In this document: piece after piece, positions 1 through 9,277 of the stretch
Layout of the letters: each line of letters opens with the position of its first letter
Position numbering within the stretch: the first letter of the stretch is position 1
Assembly (NCBI RefSeq): GCF_016806065.1
Contig: NZ_CP032406.1
Span: 446,648 to 510,647, forward strand
Direction: 5' to 3'
Length of the DNA: 64,000 nt
From: Rhizobium rosettiformans
GTDB lineage: Bacteria; Pseudomonadota; Alphaproteobacteria; Rhizobiales; Rhizobiaceae
Program-made: the position numbers and the translations under genes
The notes under the pieces: generated by a model
Seen by the model: the letters and a program-made list of their open reading frames with translations, nothing else
What the model was told of the DNA's origin: nothing
The model's database searches: none

Positions 1-435
1 GAAGGATACGGCGCTGGTTTCGGCAAAGCCAAAGACCTCTTCAACGGCCTCAGTAACAGGCATCGTGAAAGGCTCATGAACCACACCGCGCAACACGGGC
101 GAGACCTCGATTTTCACCTGTGATCCTTGCGCCATCACATTCAAGCGAAGGCTTGCGCCATCATGTGCGTTTTCAGTAACGCGAGCGCTAGGCAGTTCCG
201 AAAGAGCAGCCGCCTTGATGCGCTTCATGGCGGCGTCGATGTCAGATAACGCCTACGGCCTTTCATTGACGGGCAAATACATCAGATCGATATCACCAGA
301 AAGGCGCGGCAAATTGCGCACGAAAAGATTGATCGCCGTTCCGCCTTTAAGCGCAAAGCAAGTTTCGCGCGCCACGATGGGAATAAGGCGCTTGAGGAGC
401 CGGACCTGGGCCTGATACTGATCACGAAACGGCAT
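1..435 (-). pseudogene. AbiEii-type toxin gene interrupted by an amber codon (3' end outside window)
   Basis: Nucleotidyltransferase toxin of the AbiE type IV toxin-antitoxin family. The first 60 codons from the ATG at 433-435 read a protein with the family motif around LKGGTAINLF and SGDIDLMY. A TAG then occurs at 253-255. Translation continues in the same frame without another stop to position 1 (PxALSDIDAAMKRIKAA, later LRLNVMAQGS and QVKIEVSPVLRG), so this is a single nonsense change, most simply CAG(Q) to TAG, rather than a frameshift. The ATG overlaps the end of the antitoxin gene by 14 nt, the usual coupling in abiE loci. The product as read is a 60-aa stub carrying the GS/D-x-D region but not the rest of the fold. 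Suppression or a sequencing error cannot be excluded. Confidence 0.85.
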
Positions 436-1282
436 TGAGCTCCTCTGGCACCGTAATGAGATAGGCAGGATCGAGCTTGCCGCCTGGTACAAGCATTCGT
501 TTGCCCCTGCCGAGATCGATGGCGGCTTTATCAAGATGCTTTAGCCAAGCGTGATTATGCCGATCTGCGAAGTAGAGGAACAGGCGCTTGACTTTGACGC
601 TGCGGCAATCCGCCAGCAGCTTTTGCAGCTTTCTCGGGCTGAAATTGGCGGCACCTTGCATGATCATGTCGGCCTGATGGAAACTCTCGCGGCGCGGCAA
701 TTCATCAAGCATCTCGAGATAGGCGCGTTCGGGCTGGGAAAGCGTCAGCGGCCAGTCCCATTGCCCCCAGGCAAGCGAGGTCAGGCCATTGCCACGAATC
801 TGACTGAGAGGGTGGCCGGTGGCGTCCGCGATGTTCGAGATAAAACTGCCGAGCCCCTGCGCGCTCGGATCATCAGGGAACAGAATCGCGCTGTTGTGAT
901 AGACAAAGCGCTGAGAAAGGTTCAGCAGGTCGAGCCATGCAGGAGGCTTCTCTGGTCCGTAGAGGTGAACGGTCTTGATCTCATGCGAGAGATGGGCAAA
1001 ACCCTGTAATTCTAAAGCCGTGCGCCCGCCGACGTGGAAAGGCGTTCGAAAAAGCAGGGTTTGAAGCGATATGACAACCTGCTGCCAGCTCAGCCCGCCA
1101 CGTGGCCGCTTGTAGACGCCGCGAACCGGCTGTTCCAGCCAGCCGCTCTTGACATAGTAGGCGCGCAAACTCCGAGCGATGCCGCGGTTTTCCAGCCAAG
1201 CGGCATCGACGACCAGCCCTTCCGGGAGGCCCTGCTGAAGTCGGTTTAACAATGACCCATTTTGTTCAGCCATACTGAGCAT
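422..1282 (-). CDS. AbiEi-type antitoxin / transcriptional autorepressor
   Basis: The 286-aa protein has an N-terminal winged-helix region (about residues 1-90, including VDAAWLENRGIARSLRAYYV and the following VRGVYKRP turn) and a longer C-terminal domain typical of AbiEi antitoxins that precede AbiEii toxins. In known AbiE systems the antitoxin opposes the nucleotidyltransferase toxin without stable complex formation and represses its own promoter. It overlaps the toxin start. Two in-frame ATGs (1280-1282 and 1271-1273) are possible; neither has a strong Shine-Dalgarno sequence. The frame is intact even though its partner toxin is interrupted. Confidence 0.85.
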   Translation of the reverse strand: MLSMAEQNGSLLNRLQQGLPEGLVVDAAWLENRGIARSLRAYYVKSGWLEQPVRGVYKRPRGGLSWQQVVISLQTLLFRTPFHVGGRTALELQGFAHLSHEIKTVHLYGPEKPPAWLDLLNLSQRFVYHNSAILFPDDPSAQGLGSFISNIADATGHPLSQIRGNGLTSLAWGQWDWPLTLSQPERAYLEMLDELPRRESFHQADMIMQGAANFSPRKLQKLLADCRSVKVKRLFLYFADRHNHAWLKHLDKAAIDLGRGKRMLVPGGKLDPAYLITVPEELNAVS

Positions 1283-1689
1283 ATTGCATGATTTTCAAAC
1301 CAGACGCAAAAGTTTGCATCCATGCGGGATTGCACAGCCTGACTGAGCGTTTACGCAACTATTCAAACCACGGGAGAGTAGGCCGCAGAGAACTCTGCCT
1401 ATAGATGCTTGGCTGAACGGCAAAAAAACCGTACAACCCCGCCGCCAAATCAAATTTCGACGACAAAGCAATTTGGCGAAATGCTCGCGACCTATCTTTC
1501 GTTTGAGACGGTGTACGACTTAGATCGCAGTGCGGCCGGCGATGCCAGCGATACGACGCAGTCGCCGCCAACACGCATCCACAAGCAAGCTGTTGGCGAA
1601 GTCTTCCTTAAGAGGTTCGAGACGCATAGAATTTGCTCAGCAAGGTTGAGCGTATCGCGTGATTGCCAAACTCGTCAAAGGAATGCGGC
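1283..1689. other. Intergenic region between abiE and ardC
   Basis: This stretch contains the abiE promoter region with the palindrome at 1303-1320. I see no convincing coding sequence in the remainder; the short open frames lack start signals and recognisable motifs. Confidence 0.5.
1303..1320. promoter_or_regulatory. Candidate AbiEi operator palindrome
   Basis: GACGCAAA-AG-TTTGCATC is an 18-bp inverted repeat with one mismatched pair, 20-40 bp upstream of the antitoxin start. AbiEi proteins are known to bind inverted repeats at their own promoter. The assignment here rests on position and symmetry only. Confidence 0.4.
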
Positions 1690-2616
1690 CTAAGCCGCAC
1701 CCTCGATGTCGCGCTGCGAGGACGAAAGAGACATCAACCAAGTACTTGCTTCCGAGGCTTTGGACGCTGCGGTGAACACCGCCTTCTTGTCGGACTTCAT
1801 AACGGTCAGCCAGTGCTTGATGTACTGGGCATGATCGAGACGCGGTTCGGGTACCAGACCGAGATCGCCGCATAGAAAGGCAGCCCCCAGTTCGGCGACA
1901 AGCTCTTCCATCGCATAGGCTTCAGTGCCAAATCTGCCGGACAGATCGCGTGAAAGACGGCCCTTTGCGCCTGCCCAATGGGTCAGCTCATGACATAGCG
2001 TGCTGTAAAATCCCTCTGCAGGGCTTGTGGTGGTCGTCCCCATGAAGCGGCGACGCTCCGGCATCCGGATGATATCAGCAGACGGGACATAGCAGGCCTT
2101 GTCACCCGCCTCCTCGATGACTGCACCTGTTGCCGCGACGAAGGCTTCGGCTCGAGCGATCGGATCGAATGCGGGCAGATCCGGGATATCCACTTGATCA
2201 AGAGGGTAGCCATCCACCTGGGCGGCGTTGAAGACCCAGCTGGCGCGGAGAACCTTACGTTCGCCTTGCTCGGCCTCGCCAGTCTGATCATTGATCTGCT
2301 CGGCATCGAAAGTCTTGTAGAAGACGACGAGGGAGGATTTCTCTTGCCTGCGCACCTGGCAACCGGCCTCCTGCCACTGGCGGTATGTGCCCCAGACATT
2401 CGAGGGATAGTCTGAAGCCTGGGCCGCGACCCAGAGACTGACAATGTTCACGCCGTTATAGGGCTTGCGCGATGCGACATTGACGGGACGTGCAAATCTT
2501 GTCGCCGTGTTGGCGATCCAGGGGAGCTGGAATTCGCCGGCATGTTCGAGGGCATCGACGATGCGGTTGGTGACTTCCTGATGGACATCGAACCTTTGTG
2601 AAGAGAATCTGGACAT
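1690..2616 (-). CDS. ArdC-like antirestriction protein
   Basis: The 308-aa protein has the ArdC architecture. An N-terminal ssDNA-binding domain (about residues 1-140, with WIANTATRFARPVN and GVNIVSLW) is followed by a zincin-like metallopeptidase domain with the zinc motif HELTHW near residue 220 and a downstream EELVAELGAAFL glutamate region. ArdC proteins of broad-host-range plasmids protect incoming DNA from host restriction. The start is the ATG at 2614-2616, preceded by an AAGGAG-type ribosome site; the frame stays open further upstream but without a comparable start. The location beside an abiE locus fits a plasmid or integrative-element segment. Confidence 0.9.
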   Translation of the reverse strand: MSRFSSQRFDVHQEVTNRIVDALEHAGEFQLPWIANTATRFARPVNVASRKPYNGVNIVSLWVAAQASDYPSNVWGTYRQWQEAGCQVRRQEKSSLVVFYKTFDAEQINDQTGEAEQGERKVLRASWVFNAAQVDGYPLDQVDIPDLPAFDPIARAEAFVAATGAVIEEAGDKACYVPSADIIRMPERRRFMGTTTTSPAEGFYSTLCHELTHWAGAKGRLSRDLSGRFGTEAYAMEELVAELGAAFLCGDLGLVPEPRLDHAQYIKHWLTVMKSDKKAVFTAASKASEASTWLMSLSSSQRDIEGAA

Positions 2617-3078
2617 GTGTGTCTCCTTTCCTTCGCAGCCGCGACCATCGCGGCCTGATGGCGTCCGGAGAGACAGGCCAAAACAGCCCATGCACCCCGA
2701 AGGGGCGGGCGAAGCGAAAAGACGGTGCATACCGTTGCATGGGATGGGAGGGGGCTGTCAGGAAAGCCTAAAGAAGGCAGCTATGGCCGTGGCTCTTCGA
2801 GAGGAGACGCCGCGAGATCGTCAACAGGCTTGAGGATCTGATCAAAGGCGATCCCTCACGCCATGCCCCACCGACAGCCGTCCTCGACACCGTCGACCGC
2901 CGGATCGAGCTTGGAGCAGAAACGGTGAACCGTGGCCGAGTGACGGATTCATGACGAAACTGGAAGGAGACTGAAAGCCATCTTACGTCGCTGACATGCT
3001 GAGCGCCTAAAGACGTCGACGAAGGCAGCCGGTTCGTTCCAGATCGCGCTGCCGCCTCGTCAAGACAAGGTGCAAGCA
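2617..3078. other. Spacer with a possible gene remnant
   Basis: The stretch upstream of the ABC operon includes a plus-strand open segment of about 59 codons ending near 2954 (containing RRREIVNRLEDLIKGDPS) with no start. It may be the 3' remnant of a decayed gene; I do not recognise it. An AAGG at 3067-3070 is the likely ribosome site for the next gene. Confidence 0.35.
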
Positions 3079-3915
3079 ATGAAGATCATCCAGATCAGCG
3101 ACACGCATTTCAGCCCGACCAAGCCGCATTTCAACGGCAATTGGGATCCGATCCGCCAGTGGATTGAAGACGAAAAGCCCGACCTGGTCATCCATACCGG
3201 CGACCTGTCTGTCGATGGGGCCGATCTCGACGAAGATCTCAATTTTTCCATGGCGCTGCTTGGCGAACTGACGGTGCCCGTGCTCGTCGTGCCTGGAAAT
3301 CACGATGTCGGACACATGCCGGGGTCCCATCAGCCGGTTGACGATCTGCGCCTGACGCGCTGGCGCGATCTCGTCGGGCCGGACCGCTTCGCCAAGGATA
3401 TCGGCGACTGGCTGATCATCGGGATCAACAGCCTGCTCATCGGTTCCGGTCATGCCGAGGAAGAGGCACAGCGTCGATGGCTGAGCGAGACACTTGCAAA
3501 CCGTGATGGTCGCCGCGTCGTCATTTTCGCCCACAAGCCCCTCTTCGTCGACGACCCGAATGAAGGGGATACCGGCTATTGGGGAGCAGCACCCGGACCA
3601 CGTCGCGAAATCCTGGATTTGCTGAAACAGCATCAGGTCGCGCTGTTTGCCAGCGGTCATCTTCATTGGGCCTGGCAGGGCATGCTGGGTGACACGCAGC
3701 TTGTCTGGGCGCCGCCGACCTCCTTCATCATTGACAAGCTGGAGCGGGAGATGCCGGGTCGACGCCTTGTCGGCGCAGCGATCCACCGGCTCGGCACCGG
3801 GGTTGAAAGCGAACTGGTTTCGGTCGCCGGCACGACAGCACATGTTCTCGATGAGGTGATCGACGAGGTCTATCCGCGCAACAGTACAACTGCGTCCGTG
3901 GAGGCCGCGCAATGA
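3079..3915 (+). CDS. Calcineurin-type metallophosphoesterase (Icc/CpdA-like)
   Basis: The 278-aa protein carries the complete metallophosphoesterase signature: DTHF near residue 8, GDLSVDG near 45, PGNHDVG near 75 and GHLHW near 195, which bind the dinuclear metal centre. The family hydrolyses phosphodiesters or cyclic nucleotides. It is the first gene of a CUT1 ABC transporter operon and overlaps the ATPase gene by 4 nt (ATGA). This suggests that it processes an imported phosphodiester, such as a glycerophosphodiester, rather than cAMP in general; that is inference. The ATG at 3079 is preferred over the in-frame GTG at 3070 because AAGG lies about 8 nt upstream. No signal peptide is seen, so it is probably cytoplasmic. 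Confidence 0.85.
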   Translation: MKIIQISDTHFSPTKPHFNGNWDPIRQWIEDEKPDLVIHTGDLSVDGADLDEDLNFSMALLGELTVPVLVVPGNHDVGHMPGSHQPVDDLRLTRWRDLVGPDRFAKDIGDWLIIGINSLLIGSGHAEEEAQRRWLSETLANRDGRRVVIFAHKPLFVDDPNEGDTGYWGAAPGPRREILDLLKQHQVALFASGHLHWAWQGMLGDTQLVWAPPTSFIIDKLEREMPGRRLVGAAIHRLGTGVESELVSVAGTTAHVLDEVIDEVYPRNSTTASVEAAQ

Positions 3916-5081
3916 GTGCCTTCAGTCTTTGTGACATCAACAAGTCCTACGGCGGCAACAGCATTTTGAAGGGTGTCAGCCTTCAGGCCGAAGCGGGTGA
4001 GTTCATTGCCCTTGTTGGTCCCTCCGGCTGCGGCAAGAGCACGCTGCTTCGCATCGTCGCCGGCCTTGATCATGCCGACCGGGGTGAGATCATCATCGGC
4101 AGTGAAGACGTGTCTTCACGGGCGGCCGGTGATCGCAACATCGCCATGGTCTTTCAGTCCTACGCGCTCTACCCGCATCTGACCGCGGGTCAGAACATTG
4201 CCGTTCCCTTGGCCATGCGCCGTCTCTCAGTCGCTGGGCGCCTGCCCCTGATCGGCGGTCTGTTGCCAGAGCAGCGAAAGATCAGGTCCGAGATCCAGCG
4301 CCAGGTTCAGACCATGGCGACCTCCTTGAAGATCGACCATCTCCTTGACCGCAAGCCGGGCCAGATGTCGGGGGGCCAGCGCCAGCGCGTGGCTCTCGCC
4401 CGTGCCATGGTCCGCCATCCAAGCGTCTTCCTGATGGACGAGCCTCTGTCCAACCTCGATGCCAATCTTCGCGTTCACGCACGCGGCGAGATCGTCGAAC
4501 TGCACCGCCGGGCCGGTGTCCCGACGCTCTATGTGACACATGATCAGTCCGAGGCGCTGTCGATGGCAGACCGGGTCGCCGTGATGATCGGTGGACGCCT
4601 GCTGCAACTCGACAGCCCCCGCCGGATCTATGATGAGCCTGTCCATCTCGAAGTCGCCAAGTTCCTGGGCCAGCCGCGCATCAATCTCATGACCACCGTG
4701 GTCGACGACAACGGCCTCGTACAGGCGGGCGATGTCCGTCTCCTGCCCCGCGCTCCTTTCAGACCGGCCACGCCCGTCACGGTGGCGTTTCGTCCGGAAT
4801 TCGTTCACCTGACACGCGCCGGCGAAGGCAGCCTGCCGGCACGCATCGAGCGGCTTGAATTTCTGGGGTCTGAAGTCATTGCCTTTACCCGGCTTGCGGC
4901 CATGGACGCGACCATCGTGGCAAAGATCACGCCGGCCGAAGCGATCGGCCTTTCCGCTGGCCAGCCGGTCGACCTGAAACTCGATCCCTCAGCGATTTTG
5001 ATCTTCGACGACAAGGGTGATCGGCTGCTGGCCGACATCGCCATGGTCTCGGCCAAACGCCCGGAGGCCATGCATGGCTAG
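3912..5081 (+). CDS. CUT1-family ABC transporter ATPase (UgpC/MalK-like)
   Basis: The 389-aa protein has Walker A GPSGCGKST near residue 37, Q-loop FQSYALYPH, signature MSGGQRQRVALARA, Walker B VFLMDEPLSNLD, the H-loop THDQSEA, and a C-terminal TOBE-type regulatory region (from about residue 245). Between Q-loop and signature it has an extra segment (about residues 96-125), also present in some UgpC-like proteins. It would energise import through the two permeases encoded immediately downstream. The start overlaps the phosphoesterase stop by 4 nt, indicating translational coupling. Confidence 0.92.
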   Translation: MSAFSLCDINKSYGGNSILKGVSLQAEAGEFIALVGPSGCGKSTLLRIVAGLDHADRGEIIIGSEDVSSRAAGDRNIAMVFQSYALYPHLTAGQNIAVPLAMRRLSVAGRLPLIGGLLPEQRKIRSEIQRQVQTMATSLKIDHLLDRKPGQMSGGQRQRVALARAMVRHPSVFLMDEPLSNLDANLRVHARGEIVELHRRAGVPTLYVTHDQSEALSMADRVAVMIGGRLLQLDSPRRIYDEPVHLEVAKFLGQPRINLMTTVVDDNGLVQAGDVRLLPRAPFRPATPVTVAFRPEFVHLTRAGEGSLPARIERLEFLGSEVIAFTRLAAMDATIVAKITPAEAIGLSAGQPVDLKLDPSAILIFDDKGDRLLADIAMVSAKRPEAMHG

Positions 5082-6009
5082 TCTCGCTGTCGATAATGGG
5101 CTGGCACTTGTGGGCATCAGCGCTGCGGAAGCGGCCCGGCGCCGAGAAGCCCGCATTGCGCTTCTGCTTTCTGCCCCGGCCCTCTTTCTCTTGCTCAGCT
5201 TCGTCATCTTGCCGACGGCTGCCGTGATCTTCCTGGGCTTTACCGATTTCGAGCTCGGCTATGGCAGCTTCAACTTCGTCGGCTTTGAGAACTATGCCGA
5301 ACTGCTGAACGACCGTACCTTCAAGAAATCATTGTGGAACACCACGGTTTATGCGGCCATCGTCGCGCCCACGTCGATGGCGCTCGGGCTCGGAATCGCG
5401 CTGCTGATCGAATCCGAAGGCTGGGGCAAGAGCCTGTTCCGCACCGCCTATTTCCTGCCCGTCGCCTCGTTGCTCGTGGCTATGGCGACGGTGTGGCAAT
5501 ATCTCTTTCACCCGACCATAGGCCCGATCAACGCCGCCCTCGGCCTGATCGGCATCGACGGCCCCAACTGGCTCGGCGCGTCGAGCACGGTGATGACCAG
5601 CCTGTCGATCATTGGCATCTGGCAGGCGACAGGATTCAACATGGTCCTCTTCCTGGCCGGCCTGTCTGCCATTCCGCGCGACCTCTACCAGGCGGCAGAA
5701 GTAGACGGCGCGCGCTCAGCCCTTTCGCGCTTCCGCCTTGTCACCTGGCCAATGCTTGGACCGACCACGCTGTTTGTCACAACGATCTCGATCATCAACG
5801 CCGTGAAGGTCTTCGAGACGGTGAAGACGCTGACCGAAGGCGGTCCGAACAAGGCGTCGGAAGTGCTGCTCTTCACCATCTACCAGGAGGGTTTTGTCTA
5901 CCTCAAGGTCGGCTATGCCTCGGCCATGACCGTCATCTTCCTGGCGATCCTCGTCTCGCTGATGTTCCTCCAATACCGCGTCATGGACCGGAAGGTGCAC
6001 TACGCATGA
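5074..6009 (+). CDS. CUT1 ABC transporter permease (UgpA/MalF-like)
   Basis: The 311-aa inner-membrane protein has about six hydrophobic segments, the first at residues 26-48, and the cytoplasmic EAA loop around AAEVDGARSALSRFRLVTWP that contacts the ATPase. The start at 5074 (MASLAVDNG) overlaps the ATPase gene by 8 nt. It pairs with the next permease. Confidence 0.9.
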   Translation: MASLAVDNGLALVGISAAEAARRREARIALLLSAPALFLLLSFVILPTAAVIFLGFTDFELGYGSFNFVGFENYAELLNDRTFKKSLWNTTVYAAIVAPTSMALGLGIALLIESEGWGKSLFRTAYFLPVASLLVAMATVWQYLFHPTIGPINAALGLIGIDGPNWLGASSTVMTSLSIIGIWQATGFNMVLFLAGLSAIPRDLYQAAEVDGARSALSRFRLVTWPMLGPTTLFVTTISIINAVKVFETVKTLTEGGPNKASEVLLFTIYQEGFVYLKVGYASAMTVIFLAILVSLMFLQYRVMDRKVHYA

Positions 6010-6845
6010 TGATGACCGATCGTTTCACGCCCGGCCGGGCACTGCGCCTCGCCCTCCTCACGCTCGGGGCCATTGTCTTCCTCGCGCCCTACATCTTCAT
6101 GATCTCGACCGCCGGCAAGGCACAGAGCGAGATCTTCTCCTCGTCGCTGAACCTGATCCCGCAGACCTGGTCCTATGCTGAGAACTTCGCCAAGGCCTTC
6201 GGTCGGGTGTCGATGGGCGGACTGCTATTGAACGGGGTGATCGTCTGCGGCCTGATCCTGGTCGTTCAGGTGCTGGTGGCGATCCCTTGTGCCTATGCCA
6301 TGGCCAAGCTGTCGTTCCGGACTGCCCGGCTGATGATGGCGCTCGTCATGCTCGGCCTGCTCGTGCCGATCCATGCAACGGCGCTGCCGCTCTATGTCGC
6401 CTTCGACCGGCTGTCGGTGCTCAACAGCTATTTCGCTCTGGTTGCGCCGTTCTCGATTTCGGTCTTTGCCATCTTCCTCTTCCTGCAGTTCTTCCGCGGC
6501 ATTCCCGACGATCTCATCCATGCGGCCCGCCTCGACGGCATGTCCGAGGCCGGCATCGTGGCGCGCGTCGTCGTGCCCAATGCCTGGCCGGCGATCACCG
6601 CCTTTTCGATCTTCTCCGTCGTCGCCCACTGGAACGACCTGTTCTGGCCGCTGATCGTTGTGACCAACCAGAATTACGCCACGCCACCGCTCGGGCTTCT
6701 CTACTTCCGCGCGGCAGAAGCCGGCGACGATTACGGCGCGCTGATGGCTGCCACCCTCATCATCACCCTTCCCCTCGTGCTTGCCTTCCTGCTTGCGCAG
6801 AAACGCTTCGTCGAGGGCATCACCATGACCGGTCTCAAAGGCTGA
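6006..6845 (+). CDS. CUT1 ABC transporter permease (UgpE/MalG-like)
   Basis: The 279-aa permease has six predicted membrane segments and an EAA loop at AARLDGMSEAGIVARVVVPN. It begins with three consecutive ATG codons from 6006 and overlaps the previous stop by 4 nt. It forms the heterodimeric channel with the gene at 5074. Confidence 0.9.
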   Translation: MMMTDRFTPGRALRLALLTLGAIVFLAPYIFMISTAGKAQSEIFSSSLNLIPQTWSYAENFAKAFGRVSMGGLLLNGVIVCGLILVVQVLVAIPCAYAMAKLSFRTARLMMALVMLGLLVPIHATALPLYVAFDRLSVLNSYFALVAPFSISVFAIFLFLQFFRGIPDDLIHAARLDGMSEAGIVARVVVPNAWPAITAFSIFSVVAHWNDLFWPLIVVTNQNYATPPLGLLYFRAAEAGDDYGALMAATLIITLPLVLAFLLAQKRFVEGITMTGLKG

Positions 6846-6870
6846 CCGGTCTCAACCCAGGAGAACTGCG

Positions 6871-8136
6871 ATGACTTATCTCAAGAAGGCTCTCGCCGCC
6901 GCAGCGGTGTCGCTGGCGACATGCATCCCGGCCCATGCCGAGACCACGCTCAATGTCCACTATCCTATGCCGGGCTTCTTCAAGGACGTGATGGACACGA
7001 TCTCGAAGAAGTTCATGGAAGAAAACCCGGACATCAAGATCACCTTCGCCAATCCTTCCGCCACCTATGAGGAAGGCATCCAGACGATCATGCGCCAGGC
7101 TGGCACGGCCGAAATGCCCGACGTCACCTTCATCGGCCTCAACCGCCTGCGCATGGTCAACGAGCGTGACATTCCCGTCGATCTCGGCCCCTTCATGGAA
7201 AAAGACGGCAACATGGCCGAGCAGGGCTTTTCTGACAACATCCTGAAGCTTGCAAAGGTCAAGGGAAAACAGGTCGGACTTGCCTTCGCCACATCCAACC
7301 CGATCATGTATTACAATGCCGATCTCGTGCGCAAAGTCGGTGGCAATCCCGACCAGCCGCCAAAGACCTGGGACGAAGTGATCGCGCTCTCGTCGAAGAT
7401 CAAGGCGCTCGGCGACGGCAATGAAGGCATCGATTTTCGCTGGCAGGGTGACGACTGGATGTTCTCCGCGCTCCTGTTCGGCGCCGGCGGCCAGATGCTG
7501 AGTGACGATGAGGCAAGTGTCGCCTTCAACGGCCCTGAAGGTTTGAAGGCCTTTGAACTGGTCGACCGCATGGTCAAGGAAGGTGGCCTTCCGGTCTTCA
7601 CCAAGCAGGCGGGCGAGCAGGCCTTCGTCGCTGGCAAGGTCGGCTTTGCCTTCCAGACCACTGGCGCGCTGCGCAACACCATCAAGAATGTCGGCGACAA
7701 GTTCGACCTGCGCACAGGCCCGATCCCGCGCCTTGATCCCGTCAACGGCAAGCTGCCGACCGGCGGCAATGCTGCGGTCATGCTCACCCGCGACGCTGAG
7801 AAGCAGGAAGCGGCCTGGAAGTTCATCAAGTTCGCAGCCGGTCCCTACGGCGCCTCGGTTGTCGTTCCCGGCACCGGATATGTCCCGAACAATGAGCTTG
7901 CCGCCACCTCGCCGGATTATCTCGGTAACTTCTACAAGGAAAACCCGCTGTTCCGCGCCGGTCTCGAGCAGATGCCGCTGATGCAACCCTGGTACGCATT
8001 CCCCGGTTCGAACGGCGTGAAGGTCACGCAGACGATCGTGGAAAACCTGTCACGGGTCGTCGAGCAGTCGGCCGAACCGAAGGAAGCACTCGACGACGCT
8101 GCCGCGGAAGTCGAGGGCCTGCTGCCGAGAAGCTGA
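6871..8136 (+). CDS. Periplasmic sugar-type substrate-binding protein (UgpB-like)
   Basis: The 421-aa extracellular solute-binding protein (family 1) has a clear Sec signal peptide (about residues 1-23, cleavage after AHA). The mature part has the usual two-lobed binding-protein features, including EENPDIKITFANPSATYEEG and the C-terminal QPWYAFPGSNGVK. A GGAG ribosome site precedes the ATG by about 7 nt. It delivers the ligand to the CUT1 permeases. The ligand is unknown; UgpB-type architecture plus the phosphoesterase make a glycerophosphodiester or sugar phosphate plausible. Confidence 0.9.
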   Translation: MTYLKKALAAAAVSLATCIPAHAETTLNVHYPMPGFFKDVMDTISKKFMEENPDIKITFANPSATYEEGIQTIMRQAGTAEMPDVTFIGLNRLRMVNERDIPVDLGPFMEKDGNMAEQGFSDNILKLAKVKGKQVGLAFATSNPIMYYNADLVRKVGGNPDQPPKTWDEVIALSSKIKALGDGNEGIDFRWQGDDWMFSALLFGAGGQMLSDDEASVAFNGPEGLKAFELVDRMVKEGGLPVFTKQAGEQAFVAGKVGFAFQTTGALRNTIKNVGDKFDLRTGPIPRLDPVNGKLPTGGNAAVMLTRDAEKQEAAWKFIKFAAGPYGASVVVPGTGYVPNNELAATSPDYLGNFYKENPLFRAGLEQMPLMQPWYAFPGSNGVKVTQTIVENLSRVVEQSAEPKEALDDAAAEVEGLLPRS

Positions 8137-8167
8137 AGACAGCGCTCGTTCACGAAGACGCGGGCTT

Positions 8168-8197
8168 GCGCGCCGCTTGCCAAAAAAGGCGGCGCGC
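8168..8197. terminator. GC-rich hairpin between convergent genes
   Basis: A 9-bp perfect stem (GCGCGCCGC with its complement) around a 12-nt loop lies 31 nt after the binding-protein stop and before the convergent LacI gene. There is no clear U-tract, so it may be a bidirectional terminator or a 3' mRNA stabiliser. Confidence 0.5.
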
Positions 8198-8248
8198 CCT
8201 CTGCACACCACAAGTGCCTTGAATGACGGGGACGGAGACTGGGGGCAG

Positions 8249-9235
8249 TCAAGGAAGCGATCGAACAGTACCGCCCGGATTGAGCTTGAAACCCAGTGTC
8301 AGATGGCGCGGCAGAGCTGAATTTGCTGCCATGTCGAGGAGGAGCGACGCAGCTGTTGCGCCCATGCTGGTGTCGGCCATTTCGATTGTGGTCAAGGGCG
8401 GATCCATCAGTCGCCCGATGGCGATCCCGTCAAATCCCGCGACAGAAATGTCATCCGGCACCTGCAGCCTTTCCCGTCTCACTGCGCTGATCACACCGAG
8501 CGCCAAGAGATCGTTGGAGGCAATGATGGCGGTCGGCCGATAGAGCGACAGAACCCCTGAAAGATCTATCTCGCCATAACCCGTCGCGAATGAGACTTGG
8601 AGGGCGTCTGCAATCTCAAGACCTGCTTCTTGCATGGCGTCGCAATATCCTTCAAAGCGCGCGCGAGCCCGGTCGGAGCTCTCAAACCGGCCGGATACAA
8701 ACAGGATCCGGCGATGCCCATGATGGATGAGGTGGTTGGCAAGCTCTTTTCCAGCACGTCTATTGTCCGTCGTGACGGCGGCCTTGAAGCGTGACGTTGG
8801 CTGGTTGTGGAGAAGGACAGTCGGCGGCAGATCTGCAGACAAGGTCGATTGGCTGACCAGGGGATTGCAAAGGGTGATGATGAGCCCTGTTAGATTTTCG
8901 GCCAGAAGGGCTGCGATCGCATCGGGTTCACGGACCGGGTCGTAGTCGGACTGGGCAATCAGAACCCCATGTCCGGCAACCCGCATGCGGCTCTGGATGC
9001 CGGACAATGAAGCGGCAAAGACGGGATTGCTGATGCTGGGGATCAATACGCCGACGACCGGGCGACGTCGATTTGCGGCAGTGCTTCCCTCGACCTTTTG
9101 ATATCCAAGCTCACGTGCCGCCTTGCGGACACGTCTGAGCATGGCTTGACTGACCGGACCGCTGCGGTTCAGCACACGGCTGACAGTGGCCATGGAGCAC
9201 CCGGCCCGGGAGGCGATTTCCTCGATCGTCGACAT
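8249..9235 (-). CDS. LacI-family transcriptional repressor
   Basis: The 328-aa regulator has an N-terminal LacI helix-turn-helix (STIEEIASRAGCSMATVSRVLN) and a periplasmic-binding-protein-like effector domain from about residue 60, containing AIIASNDLLALG and PDDISVAGFDG. The proposed start is ATG 9235 (MSTIEE), which puts the HTH at the N-terminus as usual; the frame continues to 9277. It is convergent with the CUT1 operon and is its likely regulator. Confidence 0.88.
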   Translation of the reverse strand: MSTIEEIASRAGCSMATVSRVLNRSGPVSQAMLRRVRKAARELGYQKVEGSTAANRRRPVVGVLIPSISNPVFAASLSGIQSRMRVAGHGVLIAQSDYDPVREPDAIAALLAENLTGLIITLCNPLVSQSTLSADLPPTVLLHNQPTSRFKAAVTTDNRRAGKELANHLIHHGHRRILFVSGRFESSDRARARFEGYCDAMQEAGLEIADALQVSFATGYGEIDLSGVLSLYRPTAIIASNDLLALGVISAVRRERLQVPDDISVAGFDGIAIGRLMDPPLTTIEMADTSMGATAASLLLDMAANSALPRHLTLGFKLNPGGTVRSLP

Positions 9236-9277
9236 CTTCTTATCGCTCACTTCAATAGACGCATGGCGGCCGGCCAT

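Noticed and set aside
551..1009. 152-codon open frame on the plus strand
   Set aside because: It lies entirely opposite the antitoxin gene, which has clear family motifs; the plus frame has no recognisable domain or ribosome site.
2768..3079. 103-codon minus-strand open frame before the ABC operon
   Set aside because: It has no ribosome site and its composition looks like the complement of a plus-strand remnant; no motif.
5334..6005. Long alternative reading in the first permease region
   Set aside because: It is the out-of-frame extension of the second permease; the product is Arg/Pro-rich with no membrane pattern, while the overlapping frame is a typical permease.
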